Origin: an uncultured Spirochaetales bacterium
GTDB lineage: Bacteria; Spirochaetota; Spirochaetia; Sphaerochaetales; Sphaerochaetaceae
Direction: 5' to 3'
Length of the DNA: 64,000 nucleotides
Assembly: GCA_949285785.1 (NCBI GenBank)
Contig: CASEAG010000002.1
Coordinates: forward strand, 148,521 to 212,520
Below the pieces are notes generated by a model. The model made no database searches. It was not told the DNA's origin and saw only the letters and a list, made by a program, of their open reading frames with translations. The position numbers and the translations under genes are program-made. Position 1 is the first letter of the stretch. The number at the start of each line of letters is the position of its first letter. Shown piece after piece: positions 34,503 to 43,678 of the stretch.

Positions 34503-35092
34503 GCTATATCGGAATAATCATCACATATGTGTTCATCCAGAACTTCATCCTGGTGCAGTTCATGGGCCTGTGTCCGTTCATCGGCGTCTCCAAGAACAGC
34601 GAAAGCGCCATCGGAATGGGCATGGCCGTCACGTTCGTCACGGCGGTTGCGAGCGTCGTGTGCTATGCGGTCTACACATACCTGCTGATTCCGTTCGACC
34701 TGGCCTATCTGCAGACGATCTCCTTCATCCTGGTAATCGCTGCGCTGGTCCAGATGGTCGAGATGGTCATCAGGAAGATGAGCCCGTCGCTGTACAAGGC
34801 TCTTGGAATCTTTCTGCCGCTGATCACGACAAACTGTGCAGTGCTCGGAATCGCGATCATCAACATCGACGAGGGCTACAACATGCTCGAGAGCTTCGTC
34901 GCCGGACTGGCGGCGGGACTCGGATTCACTCTCGCCATCGTATTGATGAGCAACATCCGCGAGAAGCTCGAGATGACGCCTGTCAGGCGAGTCTTCCGTG
35001 GTGTGCCCATAGCGTTCATCAGCGCCGGCCTGATGGCTCTGGCGTTCATGGCTTTCGACAGCAGCCTGCTGACGAACCTGCATCTGGTGTGA
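34499..35092 (+). CDS. rnfA: Rnf complex subunit RnfA
   Basis: A 197-residue membrane subunit, homologous in fold to RnfE but inverted. FILVQFMGLCPFIGV and ITTNCAVLGIA carry the matching Cys ligands of the membrane cluster. Six helices. It starts within the end of rnfE (ATGA) and is followed by rnfB after 10 bases with a GGAGGAAG ribosome site. Confidence 0.96.
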   Translation: MSYIGIIITYVFIQNFILVQFMGLCPFIGVSKNSESAIGMGMAVTFVTAVASVVCYAVYTYLLIPFDLAYLQTISFILVIAALVQMVEMVIRKMSPSLYKALGIFLPLITTNCAVLGIAIINIDEGYNMLESFVAGLAAGLGFTLAIVLMSNIREKLEMTPVRRVFRGVPIAFISAGLMALAFMAFDSSLLTNLHLV

Positions 35093-35102
35093 GGAGGAAG
35101 GC

Positions 35103-35903
35103 ATGTTGACTGCAATACTTTCTGCTTTTCTGGTGATCGCCGGCATGGGACTCGTCCTTGGACTGGGTCTTGCCATTGCCGACAGGAAGCTGGCCGTCGT
35201 CAAGGACGAGAAGCTCGTCGAGCTCGAGGGCATCATGCCTGGTGCCAACTGTGGAGGCTGCGGCTACGCAGGCTGCAGTGCATACGCGGAGGCCGTATTC
35301 AAGGGCGAGGCGGAGATCGGTCATTGCGCTCCCGGCGGAGCCGCGCTGGCCGAGAAGATGGGACAGATCATGGGCCTGAGCGTGGATGTGCACCAGGAAC
35401 GCATGGTCGCCTATGTGCATTGTCGCGGAAACGTCGACGTGACCGGTCAGGATTTCACCTACCAGGGCATGGACGACTGCAATGCGGCATATCTGCTCCA
35501 GGCCGGACCGAACGCATGCAAGGAGGGCTGTCTCCATCTCGGTTCGTGCATGAAGGTCTGCCCTGCGGAAGCCATACACCGTGATGAGAAGGGTTTCATA
35601 GTCGTCGATCCCGACAAGTGCATCGGCTGCCAGAAGTGTACCACTGTCTGTCCGACTGGAGTCATCAGGATGGTTCCAGCAAGTGCGACACATGTCGTCG
35701 CCTGCAACAACCATGAACCTGGTGGAAAGGTGCGCAAGGAATGCAAGGTCGGCTGCATCGGCTGCAGAATCTGCGAGAACAAGTTCCCGGCCTCGGGTTG
35801 CCATGTCGTTGATTTCCTGTCATCGATCGACTACGCCGCGGCCCATGACCAGATCGGCGAGGCTGCTGCCGCCTGCCCCCAGAAGTGCATAATCGAGCGC
35901 TGA
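35103..35903 (+). CDS. rnfB: Rnf complex subunit RnfB
   Basis: A 266-residue ferredoxin-binding subunit. An N-terminal helix anchors it, the Fe-S domain NCGGCGYAGCSAY...HCAPGG follows, then a ferredoxin-type pair (CMKVCP, CIGCQKCTTVCP) and an additional C-terminal Cys set (CKVGCIGCRICENKFP...CPQKC). It accepts electrons from reduced ferredoxin. Last gene of the operon; no terminator is obvious, and the GH57-like gene follows after 10 bases. Confidence 0.96.
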   Translation: MLTAILSAFLVIAGMGLVLGLGLAIADRKLAVVKDEKLVELEGIMPGANCGGCGYAGCSAYAEAVFKGEAEIGHCAPGGAALAEKMGQIMGLSVDVHQERMVAYVHCRGNVDVTGQDFTYQGMDDCNAAYLLQAGPNACKEGCLHLGSCMKVCPAEAIHRDEKGFIVVDPDKCIGCQKCTTVCPTGVIRMVPASATHVVACNNHEPGGKVRKECKVGCIGCRICENKFPASGCHVVDFLSSIDYAAAHDQIGEAAAACPQKCIIER

Positions 35904-35913
35904 GGAGTCCTGA

Positions 35914-37743
35914 TTGAAGTTCGCGCTTGGATTGTACACCCAGCTTTCGCACAACGCCCCCACGCCGGTGATGGCCAGGGCGCTGTCCTGCATATTCAAG
36001 CCGTTGCTTACATATATCCATGATAATCGGGAGTGCAGGCTCTCGATTGCCCAGGGAAGCGCTATGACGAGCCATCTGTCATGGCACTTCCCCGAAGTCA
36101 ATCTGCTTCTGTCATCGCTTGCCAGGAGCGGCTCGATCGAGCTAGTGACCAGCGCCTACAACAACACGATACTTCCTCTTGTCCCGCATAAGGACCGTTC
36201 CAGCGCCGTAGATAGGACGACGACTCTTATCCGCAAGACATACGGTGTCAGGGCGACCAGCCTGTGGTGCTATGGACAGGTCTGGGCGCCGAGTCTGATC
36301 GCGATGATGAAGACAGTCTCGCTCGATCGAATAGTGATTTCATCATATGACGCGCTTACACAGAAGACGTCACGTGCCAGCTCCTTCCGCATGAACGAAC
36401 TTGGCCGCAGAATAGACGTCATCCAGTCGGACGACCGCTTCTCACGCCTAGTCAGCTCATATGCACAGAACGAGATCACGCTCTCGGAGCTCAGATTCGC
36501 CCTGGTTGAACATGTCAGGACCTGTAGCCGGGAGGATGACCTGGTCTGCATGATCAACATGGATCAGCTGTGTCAGGGGGCAAGCTACAACCGTGAGGAC
36601 GACGAGCTGCTGTATACGGTATTCACTGACCTGCTGAACGTCGCCAGGGACTGTGGCTACACGCTTTCGCTGATGCGTGACATCCAGCCTTCGAGAGTCG
36701 GCTATCTGCCTTCGGGCTGGTATGGCCGCGATGCCTACGCGGGATCTCTGGGCTCGTTCAACGACCTGTTCGTCCGTTGCGAGGACTACAGGTATCTTCT
36801 GGGTCGGTATCTGGCCCTCGGCTCGTTCGTCGACGACTCCAGGAAGGACAGGGTGCTCAGGAAGAGACTGCAGGACATGCTCTCCACGCTTCCTTCGGGC
36901 AACCTGTTCCTGTGCGACACGCATGCCTCCTGCCTTTCCATCGCCGAGCACAGACAGTTCTTCCGCACCGTCATCGAAGCGGAGGCCGGGCTTGCCGAAT
37001 ACGGCCTGAGACAGCTGAGCGCCGATGTCGACGACGATGGCATCGAGGAGGAGTTCTGCTATGGCAAGGTGAACAGCGCCCTGCTGTCCCATGTTGGCGG
37101 TTCTGTATATGAATTCAGCTCCCGCGAGCTCGGCGTCAACATATTCGACACGATCAGCCCCTGGCAGAAGACCTTCCCGCAGCAGAGTCGCCGGCGCAGC
37201 TTCTGCGACAGCTATGAGGTCGCAGGGCAGACGTACGACCTGTCCAGGTGCATCTACAATCTGGAAAGCGTCAACCGGGCCCGCAACGAGTTCGTCTTCT
37301 CGTTCGAGGACGACGGGCTTCCGTTCTCGGTGAGCAAGCATTACCGTTTGAGCAATCAGAACCTCTACATGTCGCACACGCTCGTCAACAGAAGCGATGA
37401 ACCTGTTGATGTCGCATACGTGACCACTGTCTATTTCACGCTTCCCGATGCCAGTGCATTCGCCTACGATGCACACAAGGAGCCGCTTGTGGGACAGTCT
37501 CTTTCCGGCATCCGGAACGTCAGATTCAACGATTCCTCGCGCTCCATACAGTTGTCGTTCACCAGCACGGACGAGTTCTCCGTGCAGGAGGAGAACCGCT
37601 ATCAGAGCGAGGTGACCACACTTGGCTCTCAGCAGTTTTATCTCTATACTAGGGTCAGGTTGCGTTTCAGCCTCCATGTGGCACCGCAGAGTGCCTCAAG
37701 CCTCAACATAGTGACCCGTATCGCGAGCACGAAGGAGAAATAG
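35914..37743 (+). CDS. GH57-like protein with DUF1926-type domain, probable pseudoenzyme
   Basis: A 609-residue protein. The N-terminal 250 residues follow GH57 4-alpha-glucanotransferases: GLYTQLSHNAP, LARSGSIELVTSAYNNTILP and GVRATSLWCYGQVWAPSLI. In the family this last block is WLTERVW, with the catalytic Glu; here that Glu is Gly. The HDDGEKFG-like acid region is also changed (MINMDQLCQG). The C-terminal 250 residues (VYEFSSRELGVNIFDTISPW) resemble the DUF1926 beta-sandwich. So it likely binds glucan or another sugar without classic catalysis, or catalysis differs. Starts at TTG 35914 with GAGGAG 6 bases upstream. It abuts prfB with no gap. Confidence 0.75.
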   Translation: MKFALGLYTQLSHNAPTPVMARALSCIFKPLLTYIHDNRECRLSIAQGSAMTSHLSWHFPEVNLLLSSLARSGSIELVTSAYNNTILPLVPHKDRSSAVDRTTTLIRKTYGVRATSLWCYGQVWAPSLIAMMKTVSLDRIVISSYDALTQKTSRASSFRMNELGRRIDVIQSDDRFSRLVSSYAQNEITLSELRFALVEHVRTCSREDDLVCMINMDQLCQGASYNREDDELLYTVFTDLLNVARDCGYTLSLMRDIQPSRVGYLPSGWYGRDAYAGSLGSFNDLFVRCEDYRYLLGRYLALGSFVDDSRKDRVLRKRLQDMLSTLPSGNLFLCDTHASCLSIAEHRQFFRTVIEAEAGLAEYGLRQLSADVDDDGIEEEFCYGKVNSALLSHVGGSVYEFSSRELGVNIFDTISPWQKTFPQQSRRRSFCDSYEVAGQTYDLSRCIYNLESVNRARNEFVFSFEDDGLPFSVSKHYRLSNQNLYMSHTLVNRSDEPVDVAYVTTVYFTLPDASAFAYDAHKEPLVGQSLSGIRNVRFNDSSRSIQLSFTSTDEFSVQEENRYQSEVTTLGSQQFYLYTRVRLRFSLHVAPQSASSLNIVTRIASTKEK

Positions 37744-38842
37744 ATGTTTTTGCAGAACAGAGCACTTTTCGACAGCATAAAGGAAGAAGCCTACAACGTA
37801 TGGAGGCGTCTTTGACTCCTCTGACACGCTTTCGAAGATAAACGAGCTCGAGGCCAGGACCGGCGAAGCCGATTTCTGGAATGACAAGGACAGTGCCGAG
37901 AAGACATTCGCCGAGCTCAATTCGCTCAAGGACAGCTACTACCCCTGGCAGAAGCTGATAAAGGACATCGACGACATCCAGGAGCTCATCGACATGTACT
38001 CCGGGGAGGATGACGAGGAGCTGACGAACGAGCTCGACCAGCAGATCGTCGCTCTGGACGAGGAGTTCAGGCCCCTCAAGCTCAAGACCCTCCTTGATGG
38101 AAAGTTCGACAAGAACGACATGTTCCTCTCCATCCATGCGGGTGCCGGTGGAACCGAGGCCTGCGACTGGGCCAACATGCTGCTGAGAATGTATCTCAGA
38201 TGGTGCGAGCGCCACGGTTTCAAGAGCGAGATGCTCGACCTGCAGGAGGACGAGGGCGGCATCAAGAGCGCCACGGTGAAGGTCTCCGGGGCCTATGCCT
38301 TCGGGTATTTGAAGGGAGAGGCCGGTGTGCATCGGCTTGTCAGGATCTCCCCCTTCGACGCCAACAAGCGCCGCCATACATCGTTCACGTCCGTCTATGC
38401 CTCTCCTGTCATCGACGATGACATAGAGATCGAGATCAAGCCCGAGGACTACAGGCTCGACACCTACCGTGCAGGTGGTGCCGGCGGTCAGCATGTCAAC
38501 AAGACGGACTCGGCGGTCAGGATCACGCACTATGCCACGGGAATCGTCGTCCAGTGCCAGAACGAGAGAAGCCAGGTGATGAACAAGCAGGTCGCATTCA
38601 AGATGCTGCGCTCGCGTCTGTACGAGTACTACCAGAAGAAGCGTGAGGAGGAGCATCAGAAGAACGCCATCGCGAAGAAGGACATCGCCTGGGGCAGCCA
38701 GATCCGAAGCTATGTCTTCCAGCCCTACACGCTGGTCAAGGACCACAGGACCAACGTCGAGGTCGGAAACATCAATGCGGTCATGGATGGTGCGATAGAT
38801 CCCTTCATCGAGGCCTACCTGAACTGGGCCAAGTCGGAATAG
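37744..38842 (+). CDS. prfB: Peptide chain release factor 2, programmed +1 frameshift
   Basis: A 365-residue RF2, the usual length, made from two frames. Codons 1-23 run from ATG 37744 to CTT; the next codon is UGA (37813-37815). GGAGG (37802-37806) pairs with 16S rRNA three bases before CTT-TGA-C, as in E. coli, and shifts ribosomes to GAC at 37814. RF2 itself reads UGA, so it autoregulates. Motifs in the second frame: SPF in RISPFDANKRRH, the stop-codon reader, and GGQ in GGAGGQHVNK, which triggers peptide release. AAGGAG serves the ATG from within the preceding gene. Confidence 0.97.
37802..37816 (+). promoter_or_regulatory. Programmed frameshift site of prfB
   Basis: Shine-Dalgarno-like GGAGG (37802-37806), 3-base spacer, then CTT TGA C. 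The in-frame TGA at 37813-37815 is bypassed by +1 slippage of the CTT codon onto TTT. Confidence 0.95.
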
Positions 38843-38849
38843 CGGGGTT

Positions 38850-40064
38850 ATGAGAAGGGCTCTTGCAGTGCTCGTCATGATTGCAGGTGTGTCGGCAACC
38901 GTATTTGCCGGCACACTCGACGTCGGTCTGGTGGCATCACAGGAGCTTTCAAGATCCGCTCATGATATCATCGGCATACTTCTGGACCTGCTTCCTCCAT
39001 CTGGACAGCTTGAGGAGTATGAACGGCTTGGTGGCATACGTGACAGCCGTCGTGAACTGGACAGGGAATATCATGAATCGCTGGCCGGTGAACGTGAGAT
39101 GGCGGAAAGCAAGGCCGCTGATGAGTACGAGCCTTATTGGCAGTGTGATGAACCCTACAGAATCATCGACCTGGAGGCGGAGGAACAGTTCGTAAGAGGC
39201 CATGACGAATCCATGCTCACCTATCTTACGAATGCCAATTCGCTTGATATCCTCTTTGCCTTCTGGGGCGAGGACGATGGCCAGATAGCCTCTATTGACG
39301 TCTATTATTACGCTGACGGGAAGGTTCAGGACATCTTCTCTACTCTCTACCTGTCTGGAGAATCCGTTGAAGGCAGGATTCTGAGCGCCCTTGTCGGAAG
39401 CTTTTCAGATGGCCTGGTCGTGCTGGATGTCAGTGCATTCCCATCCTCTGGATTTCTGGATGCCGCAACCGGCGACGAGATCACATCTTCCGGCGGTTAT
39501 GCCATAGTCGATTCCTCCGTGACCGACATCATCGTGCATCGTGATGGCTATCATGATCTGGAGATCCCCGTCCAGGTGGAAGACGGGCTTGCAGTCATTT
39601 CCGGCAACCAGGAGGAAGAGGACATCGGTCTCTTCACTCTGGTGGTCAACCCGGCAGATGCCGATGCAAGTCTTTTCGGCGTCCAGGTGTCATCCCTGCC
39701 GCTGGTCACCTCCTTCGATATGGGTGCAGTGCTGATGACTCTCTCGAAGGACGGCTTCAGGGACGAGAACCTGCAGATAGGACCTGGGCAGCATTTCCAG
39801 TCCGTGATGCTGCGCCCGCAGTGGATGGGAGAGGATGGACGTGTAAAGGAGGCCAAGGACGAGATGTACCGCTCGATGCGCAACACCATCCTCTCTTTCG
39901 CCCTTTATGTCGTGATGACGACAATCGGAGACATTTATCCGCAGACGGCCACCTGGACAGGAGTCGCCGGTGGAATCAGCGCTGGCATCAGCATCATCAA
40001 TCTGATAGATTTCCTACATGACTGTCTCGCCTATTATGACAGTGCAAGACAGACGTACCTGTAA
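38850..40064 (+). CDS. Secreted PEGA-domain-like protein
   Basis: A 404-residue exported protein of unknown function. Signal peptide RRALAVLVMIAGVSATVFA. Residues about 60-125 are strongly charged and possibly coiled. LFTLVVNPADADASLFGVQV with LSKDGFRDENLQIG (about 258-325) resembles a PEGA-type surface repeat, and similar pieces (GYHDLEIPVQVEDG) precede it. The last 45 residues are hydrophobic and could be membrane-attached. Lies between prfB and ftsY; start has weak GGGG spacing. Other spirochete genomes hold comparable PEGA-protein genes, but the assignment is by eye. Confidence 0.6.
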   Translation: MRRALAVLVMIAGVSATVFAGTLDVGLVASQELSRSAHDIIGILLDLLPPSGQLEEYERLGGIRDSRRELDREYHESLAGEREMAESKAADEYEPYWQCDEPYRIIDLEAEEQFVRGHDESMLTYLTNANSLDILFAFWGEDDGQIASIDVYYYADGKVQDIFSTLYLSGESVEGRILSALVGSFSDGLVVLDVSAFPSSGFLDAATGDEITSSGGYAIVDSSVTDIIVHRDGYHDLEIPVQVEDGLAVISGNQEEEDIGLFTLVVNPADADASLFGVQVSSLPLVTSFDMGAVLMTLSKDGFRDENLQIGPGQHFQSVMLRPQWMGEDGRVKEAKDEMYRSMRNTILSFALYVVMTTIGDIYPQTATWTGVAGGISAGISIINLIDFLHDCLAYYDSARQTYL

Positions 40065-40076
40065 GGAGTGCTTACT

Positions 40077-40952
40077 ATGTTCAACAAGTTCGTGGAGAGG
40101 CTGAAGACTCTTTTCTCCTCCCGCAAGATAGATGAGGAGTTCTTCGAGGAGCTCGAGGACACTCTTATTGAAGGCGACCTGGGCGCAAGACTCACCGACG
40201 AGGTGATAGAGACTCTGCGCAAGGAGGCCCGCTCCGAAAGGGCGACGACTGTCGAGGACCTTCAGCGCATCATGAAGAACCTGCTCTCGCCATATGTGAA
40301 GACGGCCGATGTGAATCTCGTGCCGGGAGGTCTGAATGTCTTCCTCATCCTCGGTGTGAACGGAGTGGGCAAGACCACCAGCATCGCCAAGATGGCAAGC
40401 TGGTACACCAGGGGTGGCAGCAAGGTGCTCCTGGCTGCTGCCGACACGTTCCGTGCGGCGGCTGTAGACCAGCTGGACATCCATGCAAAGCGTCTGGGGA
40501 TGAGGATCGTCAAGCAGTCTAGTGGAAGCGATCCTGGAGCCGTGGTCTACGATGCCCTTTCCTCTGCGCTTGCCCAGGGAGATGACCTGATTCTGGCAGA
40601 TACCGCCGGCAGGATGCACAACAAGGAGAACCTGATGAAGGAGCTCCAGAAGATCGACAAGATCATCGCGAACAGGGGAATCGCGTCTGAACGCTACAGG
40701 AAGTATCTGGTCATCGACGCGACGACAGGTCAGAATGGGCTGTCCCAGGCGATGCTCTTCAACAGCGCGGTGAAGCTGGATGGCGTGATTCTCACCAAAT
40801 ACGATTCGGCTGCAAAGGGCGGGGCGCTGGTGCAGATCGGACAGCAGCTCGGTCTGCCGATCGTGTTCGTCGGAACAGGGGAAGGCTACGATGACATACA
40901 TCCATTCGACAAGGACGAGTTCCTTGACGCTCTGGTAGGCATGGAGGCATGA
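40077..40952 (+). CDS. ftsY: Signal recognition particle receptor FtsY
   Basis: A 291-residue SRP-family GTPase. The acidic N-domain is short (FVERLKTLFSSRKIDEEFFEELE), so there is no long A-domain. G1 GVNGVGKTTSIAKMA, then AADTFRAAAVDQL, DTAGRMHN and TKYDSAAKGGA are the SRP-GTPase motifs. It docks ribosome-SRP complexes at the membrane for insertion. AAGGAG (40063-40068) lies 8 bases before the ATG at 40077, which displaces an in-frame GTG at 40068. Confidence 0.96.
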   Translation: MFNKFVERLKTLFSSRKIDEEFFEELEDTLIEGDLGARLTDEVIETLRKEARSERATTVEDLQRIMKNLLSPYVKTADVNLVPGGLNVFLILGVNGVGKTTSIAKMASWYTRGGSKVLLAAADTFRAAAVDQLDIHAKRLGMRIVKQSSGSDPGAVVYDALSSALAQGDDLILADTAGRMHNKENLMKELQKIDKIIANRGIASERYRKYLVIDATTGQNGLSQAMLFNSAVKLDGVILTKYDSAAKGGALVQIGQQLGLPIVFVGTGEGYDDIHPFDKDEFLDALVGMEA

Positions 40953-40956
40953 ATCC

Positions 40957-41901
40957 ATGCGGCATGTCGCCTCGCTCCTGATCGTCGCGATCCTCCTACC
41001 TGCAACGGCCCTTGCCGTATCGCTCTATTCGAGCAATGAGCTCATGCAGGTCCTGGGTGAGCTGGACAAGGCGCCTGAGAGCGGCTATTTCATCGTCGAG
41101 GATGGATATACACGTATCCTGTATCACGATGGAGATGAAGTCAGGCGTATCACGAGGAGTGATGATTCCATCACGGAGATGGACGGTGATGGTGAGCGCA
41201 CTGTCATGCTCAAGGACGGACTTCCTGTCGGTGAAAGAACAAGTTCAGGTATGGATATTGCATATGAATATTCCGAAGACGGAGTGTTGAGACGTGTGAC
41301 TTATTCTTCAGATGGACAGGTCCAACGCGTCGTGCAGTACCTGACCGGCCCCACGGGGTCTCTTGCCGGCTTCTTCGATCTCACAGGCGATGAAGCCGTG
41401 TTCTATTCCGGCTCCATGCTCTCATACCGCGATGGCGATGGAATCGCTGTCGTCCCAAGTGACGCATCGTCCGCTTTCCGGAATTCCGATGCGGCTGGAC
41501 TTGAAGGTGATGTCATACGCCAGGAGGACGGGACCAGTCTTGTCCTCGAGCAGAACGGGGACGAGATGGTCGAGAGCCTATACGACCCGGATCTGCGTCT
41601 CGTCCGGCAAAGGGTGATGCATGACGGATCCACAGTGTCGCAGACTGACTGGGAATATGATGATGAAGGTCTGCTCACCGGTATGCGATATCAGGAAGGC
41701 GACAGTCTGATTGTCTACGGATACGATGAGAACGGCGAGGTGTCAGACCAGAGCGAATACGTCTGTGGACAGCTTTTCGAGACGCGAAGCCGTCAGGACG
41801 ACGGAACGATACGTGCAATTCGCTACAGGAATGGCCGCCAGTACGCCATGATAACGTATGACAAGGATGGGAGCCGGGTCCTGTCTCTGGAGATGCTGTG
41901 A
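40957..41901 (+). CDS. Exported protein of unknown function, repeat-rich
   Basis: A 314-residue protein with signal peptide RHVASLLIVAILLPATALA. The rest is beta-rich, with repeating pieces such as VTYSSDGQVQRVVQY, WEYDDEGLLTGMRYQ, VYGYDENGEVSDQ and IRYRNGRQYAMITYDKDG, reminiscent of MORN/RHS-style repeats. It is followed with a one-base overlap (TGATG) by an ABC permease, so it may be the partner exoprotein of that transporter. Not recognised beyond this. Confidence 0.55.
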   Translation: MRHVASLLIVAILLPATALAVSLYSSNELMQVLGELDKAPESGYFIVEDGYTRILYHDGDEVRRITRSDDSITEMDGDGERTVMLKDGLPVGERTSSGMDIAYEYSEDGVLRRVTYSSDGQVQRVVQYLTGPTGSLAGFFDLTGDEAVFYSGSMLSYRDGDGIAVVPSDASSAFRNSDAAGLEGDVIRQEDGTSLVLEQNGDEMVESLYDPDLRLVRQRVMHDGSTVSQTDWEYDDEGLLTGMRYQEGDSLIVYGYDENGEVSDQSEYVCGQLFETRSRQDDGTIRAIRYRNGRQYAMITYDKDGSRVLSLEML

Positions 41902-43001
41902 TGAAGAGCGCCGCATTGATCCTTTCAAGATATCTTTTCTGTAGGCAGAACAGACACCGGGGACGTACGGTGAGGATCATGGTCGGTCTTGTCATTTCAA
42001 GCCTTCTGATGATGTGTACGCTTTCGGTCATGGACTGGCTCCAGAAAGGAAGAATGGATGTGCTTCGCCAGGTACGGTCATTTCCCCTGACGGTGGAGAC
42101 GGGAAGTCTCGACGAAGCACAGTCGCTTGCCGACGAATACGGTGATGTCGCCCATGTGTTCACCTATCGCCAGGACCAGGGGCTCCTCATGGCGGCGGGC
42201 GAGAGCAGGGGCGTGGCGGTGAGGTACATCGATGAGGATTACGATGGTTCGCTGTATGCGCTGACACCTGCACCGCAGGAAGGCATATGGCTGCCTTACC
42301 GGATATATGGCGGTCTTGCCGGTCAGGTGTCGCTGATGAGCCTGGAGGAGGGCGAAGCCGTCAAGCTGGCTCCGAAGACGCGTGAGTACACGATAGAGGG
42401 ATACTATCAGACAAGGTTGTCCGACTTCGATGCATCGACGGTGTTCCTCCCGCTTGATTCGGCTCCTGATGGTCTGCCATGGACCGTCGCCTTCACACGT
42501 CTTTCCATCGACGAGGAGACGCTTGGAAGGGAGCTGGAGGAGTCTGGATGGGATGTGGTGATGTGGTATGAAGGGGAAAGTCTGCTGTATTCCGCTCTGC
42601 AGCTCGAGAAGACGATAATGACGCTGATGCTCTCATGCCTGTATCTGATCGTCGCGGTGCAGATCGTCCAGAGCGCCTCGATGCTCGCCACGACGAAGAG
42701 ACGCGAGTGTGTCGCCCTGTATCTGTCCGGGATGCGCAGGAAAAGGCTCGACACGATCTTCGCCCTCCTGGGATTCGTGCTCTGCCTGGTTTCGCTGGTT
42801 CTCGGACTCGTCGCGGCCAGGCTGGTTCTCTGGATGTTGCCGCACATTGTGCCGATGCTTTCCCAGGCGGTCTTCGACCTCGACACGGGCACGTTCACGA
42901 TCATATCGCTTGCAATGCTGACTCTCTCGTCAATAAGCTATGGTTGCGCATTCGACAGGAACCTCGATGATGCGGCCATGCTGGAGGTGCTTGGAACATG
43001 A
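41901..43001 (+). CDS. ABC permease, FtsX/LolC-like (first)
   Basis: A 366-residue protein: one N-terminal helix, a periplasmic domain of about 180 residues, then three C-terminal helices (LMLSCLYLIVAVQIVQSAS; IFALLGFVLCLVSLVLGLV; FTIISLAMLTLSSISYG). This layout is that of MacB/LolC/FtsX-type permeases, which power movements of lipoproteins or periplasmic partners rather than import. Stop overlaps the ATPase gene by 4 bases. Confidence 0.8.
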   Translation: MKSAALILSRYLFCRQNRHRGRTVRIMVGLVISSLLMMCTLSVMDWLQKGRMDVLRQVRSFPLTVETGSLDEAQSLADEYGDVAHVFTYRQDQGLLMAAGESRGVAVRYIDEDYDGSLYALTPAPQEGIWLPYRIYGGLAGQVSLMSLEEGEAVKLAPKTREYTIEGYYQTRLSDFDASTVFLPLDSAPDGLPWTVAFTRLSIDEETLGRELEESGWDVVMWYEGESLLYSALQLEKTIMTLMLSCLYLIVAVQIVQSASMLATTKRRECVALYLSGMRRKRLDTIFALLGFVLCLVSLVLGLVAARLVLWMLPHIVPMLSQAVFDLDTGTFTIISLAMLTLSSISYGCAFDRNLDDAAMLEVLGT

Positions 43002-43678
43002 ACAGCATACTGAGACTCGATGGCATCTCGAAGAGCTTCGACAGCCCCTCAGGGGGTGGAAGTCTTGAGATACTCCGTGACATAAATCTCGAAATCCGTG
43101 AAGGCGAGAGCCTTTCGATAACAGGACGCAGCGGCAGCGGCAAGAGCACGCTGCTGTACATCGCCTCGCTGATCGAGAAGCCGACTCAGGGCAGGGTGTT
43201 CTATGACGGACAGGATGCCACGGCCTGGGATGACAGACGTCTTGCAACCCTCAGAAGGGAGCGTATGGGATTCGTCTTCCAGAACAGCCTGCTGCTGGAG
43301 GACTTCAGCGCACTTGAGAACGTCATGCTTGTGCTGCTGAACAGAGGCTTTGCGAAGGACGATGCCCGCCGGAAGGCTGTCGACATGCTCACCGCAATGG
43401 GCCTTGGCGATAGACTGGACCATCGTCCGATGATGCTCTCAGGCGGAGAGAGACAGCGTGTCGCGATAGCCAGGGCCGTATGCCCCGGCCCTGCCATCCT
43501 GTTCGCCGACGAGCCGACGGGCTCGCTGGACGAGGAGAGCCAGAGCATGGTCGAGGATCTCCTCTTCTCGCTGGTCAGGGAGCGAGGCATCGCGCTGATG
43601 CTCGTCACCCATGACAGCGCCTTCGCCGGGCGTTGTTCGAGAGTCCTCACGCTCTCACACAAGGAGCTGAGATGCTGA
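42998..43678 (+). CDS. ABC ATPase, LolD/MacB-like
   Basis: A 226-residue ATPase: Walker A GRSGSGKSTL, signature LSGGERQRVAIARAV, Walker B ILFADEPTGSLDEES, H-loop LVTHD. MGFVFQNSLLLEDFSALENV is typical of LolD and MacB. It powers the two flanking permeases, with which it overlaps. Whether the system moves lipoproteins outward or acts otherwise is open. Confidence 0.92.
   Translation: MNSILRLDGISKSFDSPSGGGSLEILRDINLEIREGESLSITGRSGSGKSTLLYIASLIEKPTQGRVFYDGQDATAWDDRRLATLRRERMGFVFQNSLLLEDFSALENVMLVLLNRGFAKDDARRKAVDMLTAMGLGDRLDHRPMMLSGGERQRVAIARAVCPGPAILFADEPTGSLDEESQSMVEDLLFSLVRERGIALMLVTHDSAFAGRCSRVLTLSHKELRC

Noticed and set aside
37744..37815. prfB interrupted by TGA, looking like a pseudogene.
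   Set aside because: The frameshift signal is complete and the joined product has normal RF2 length.
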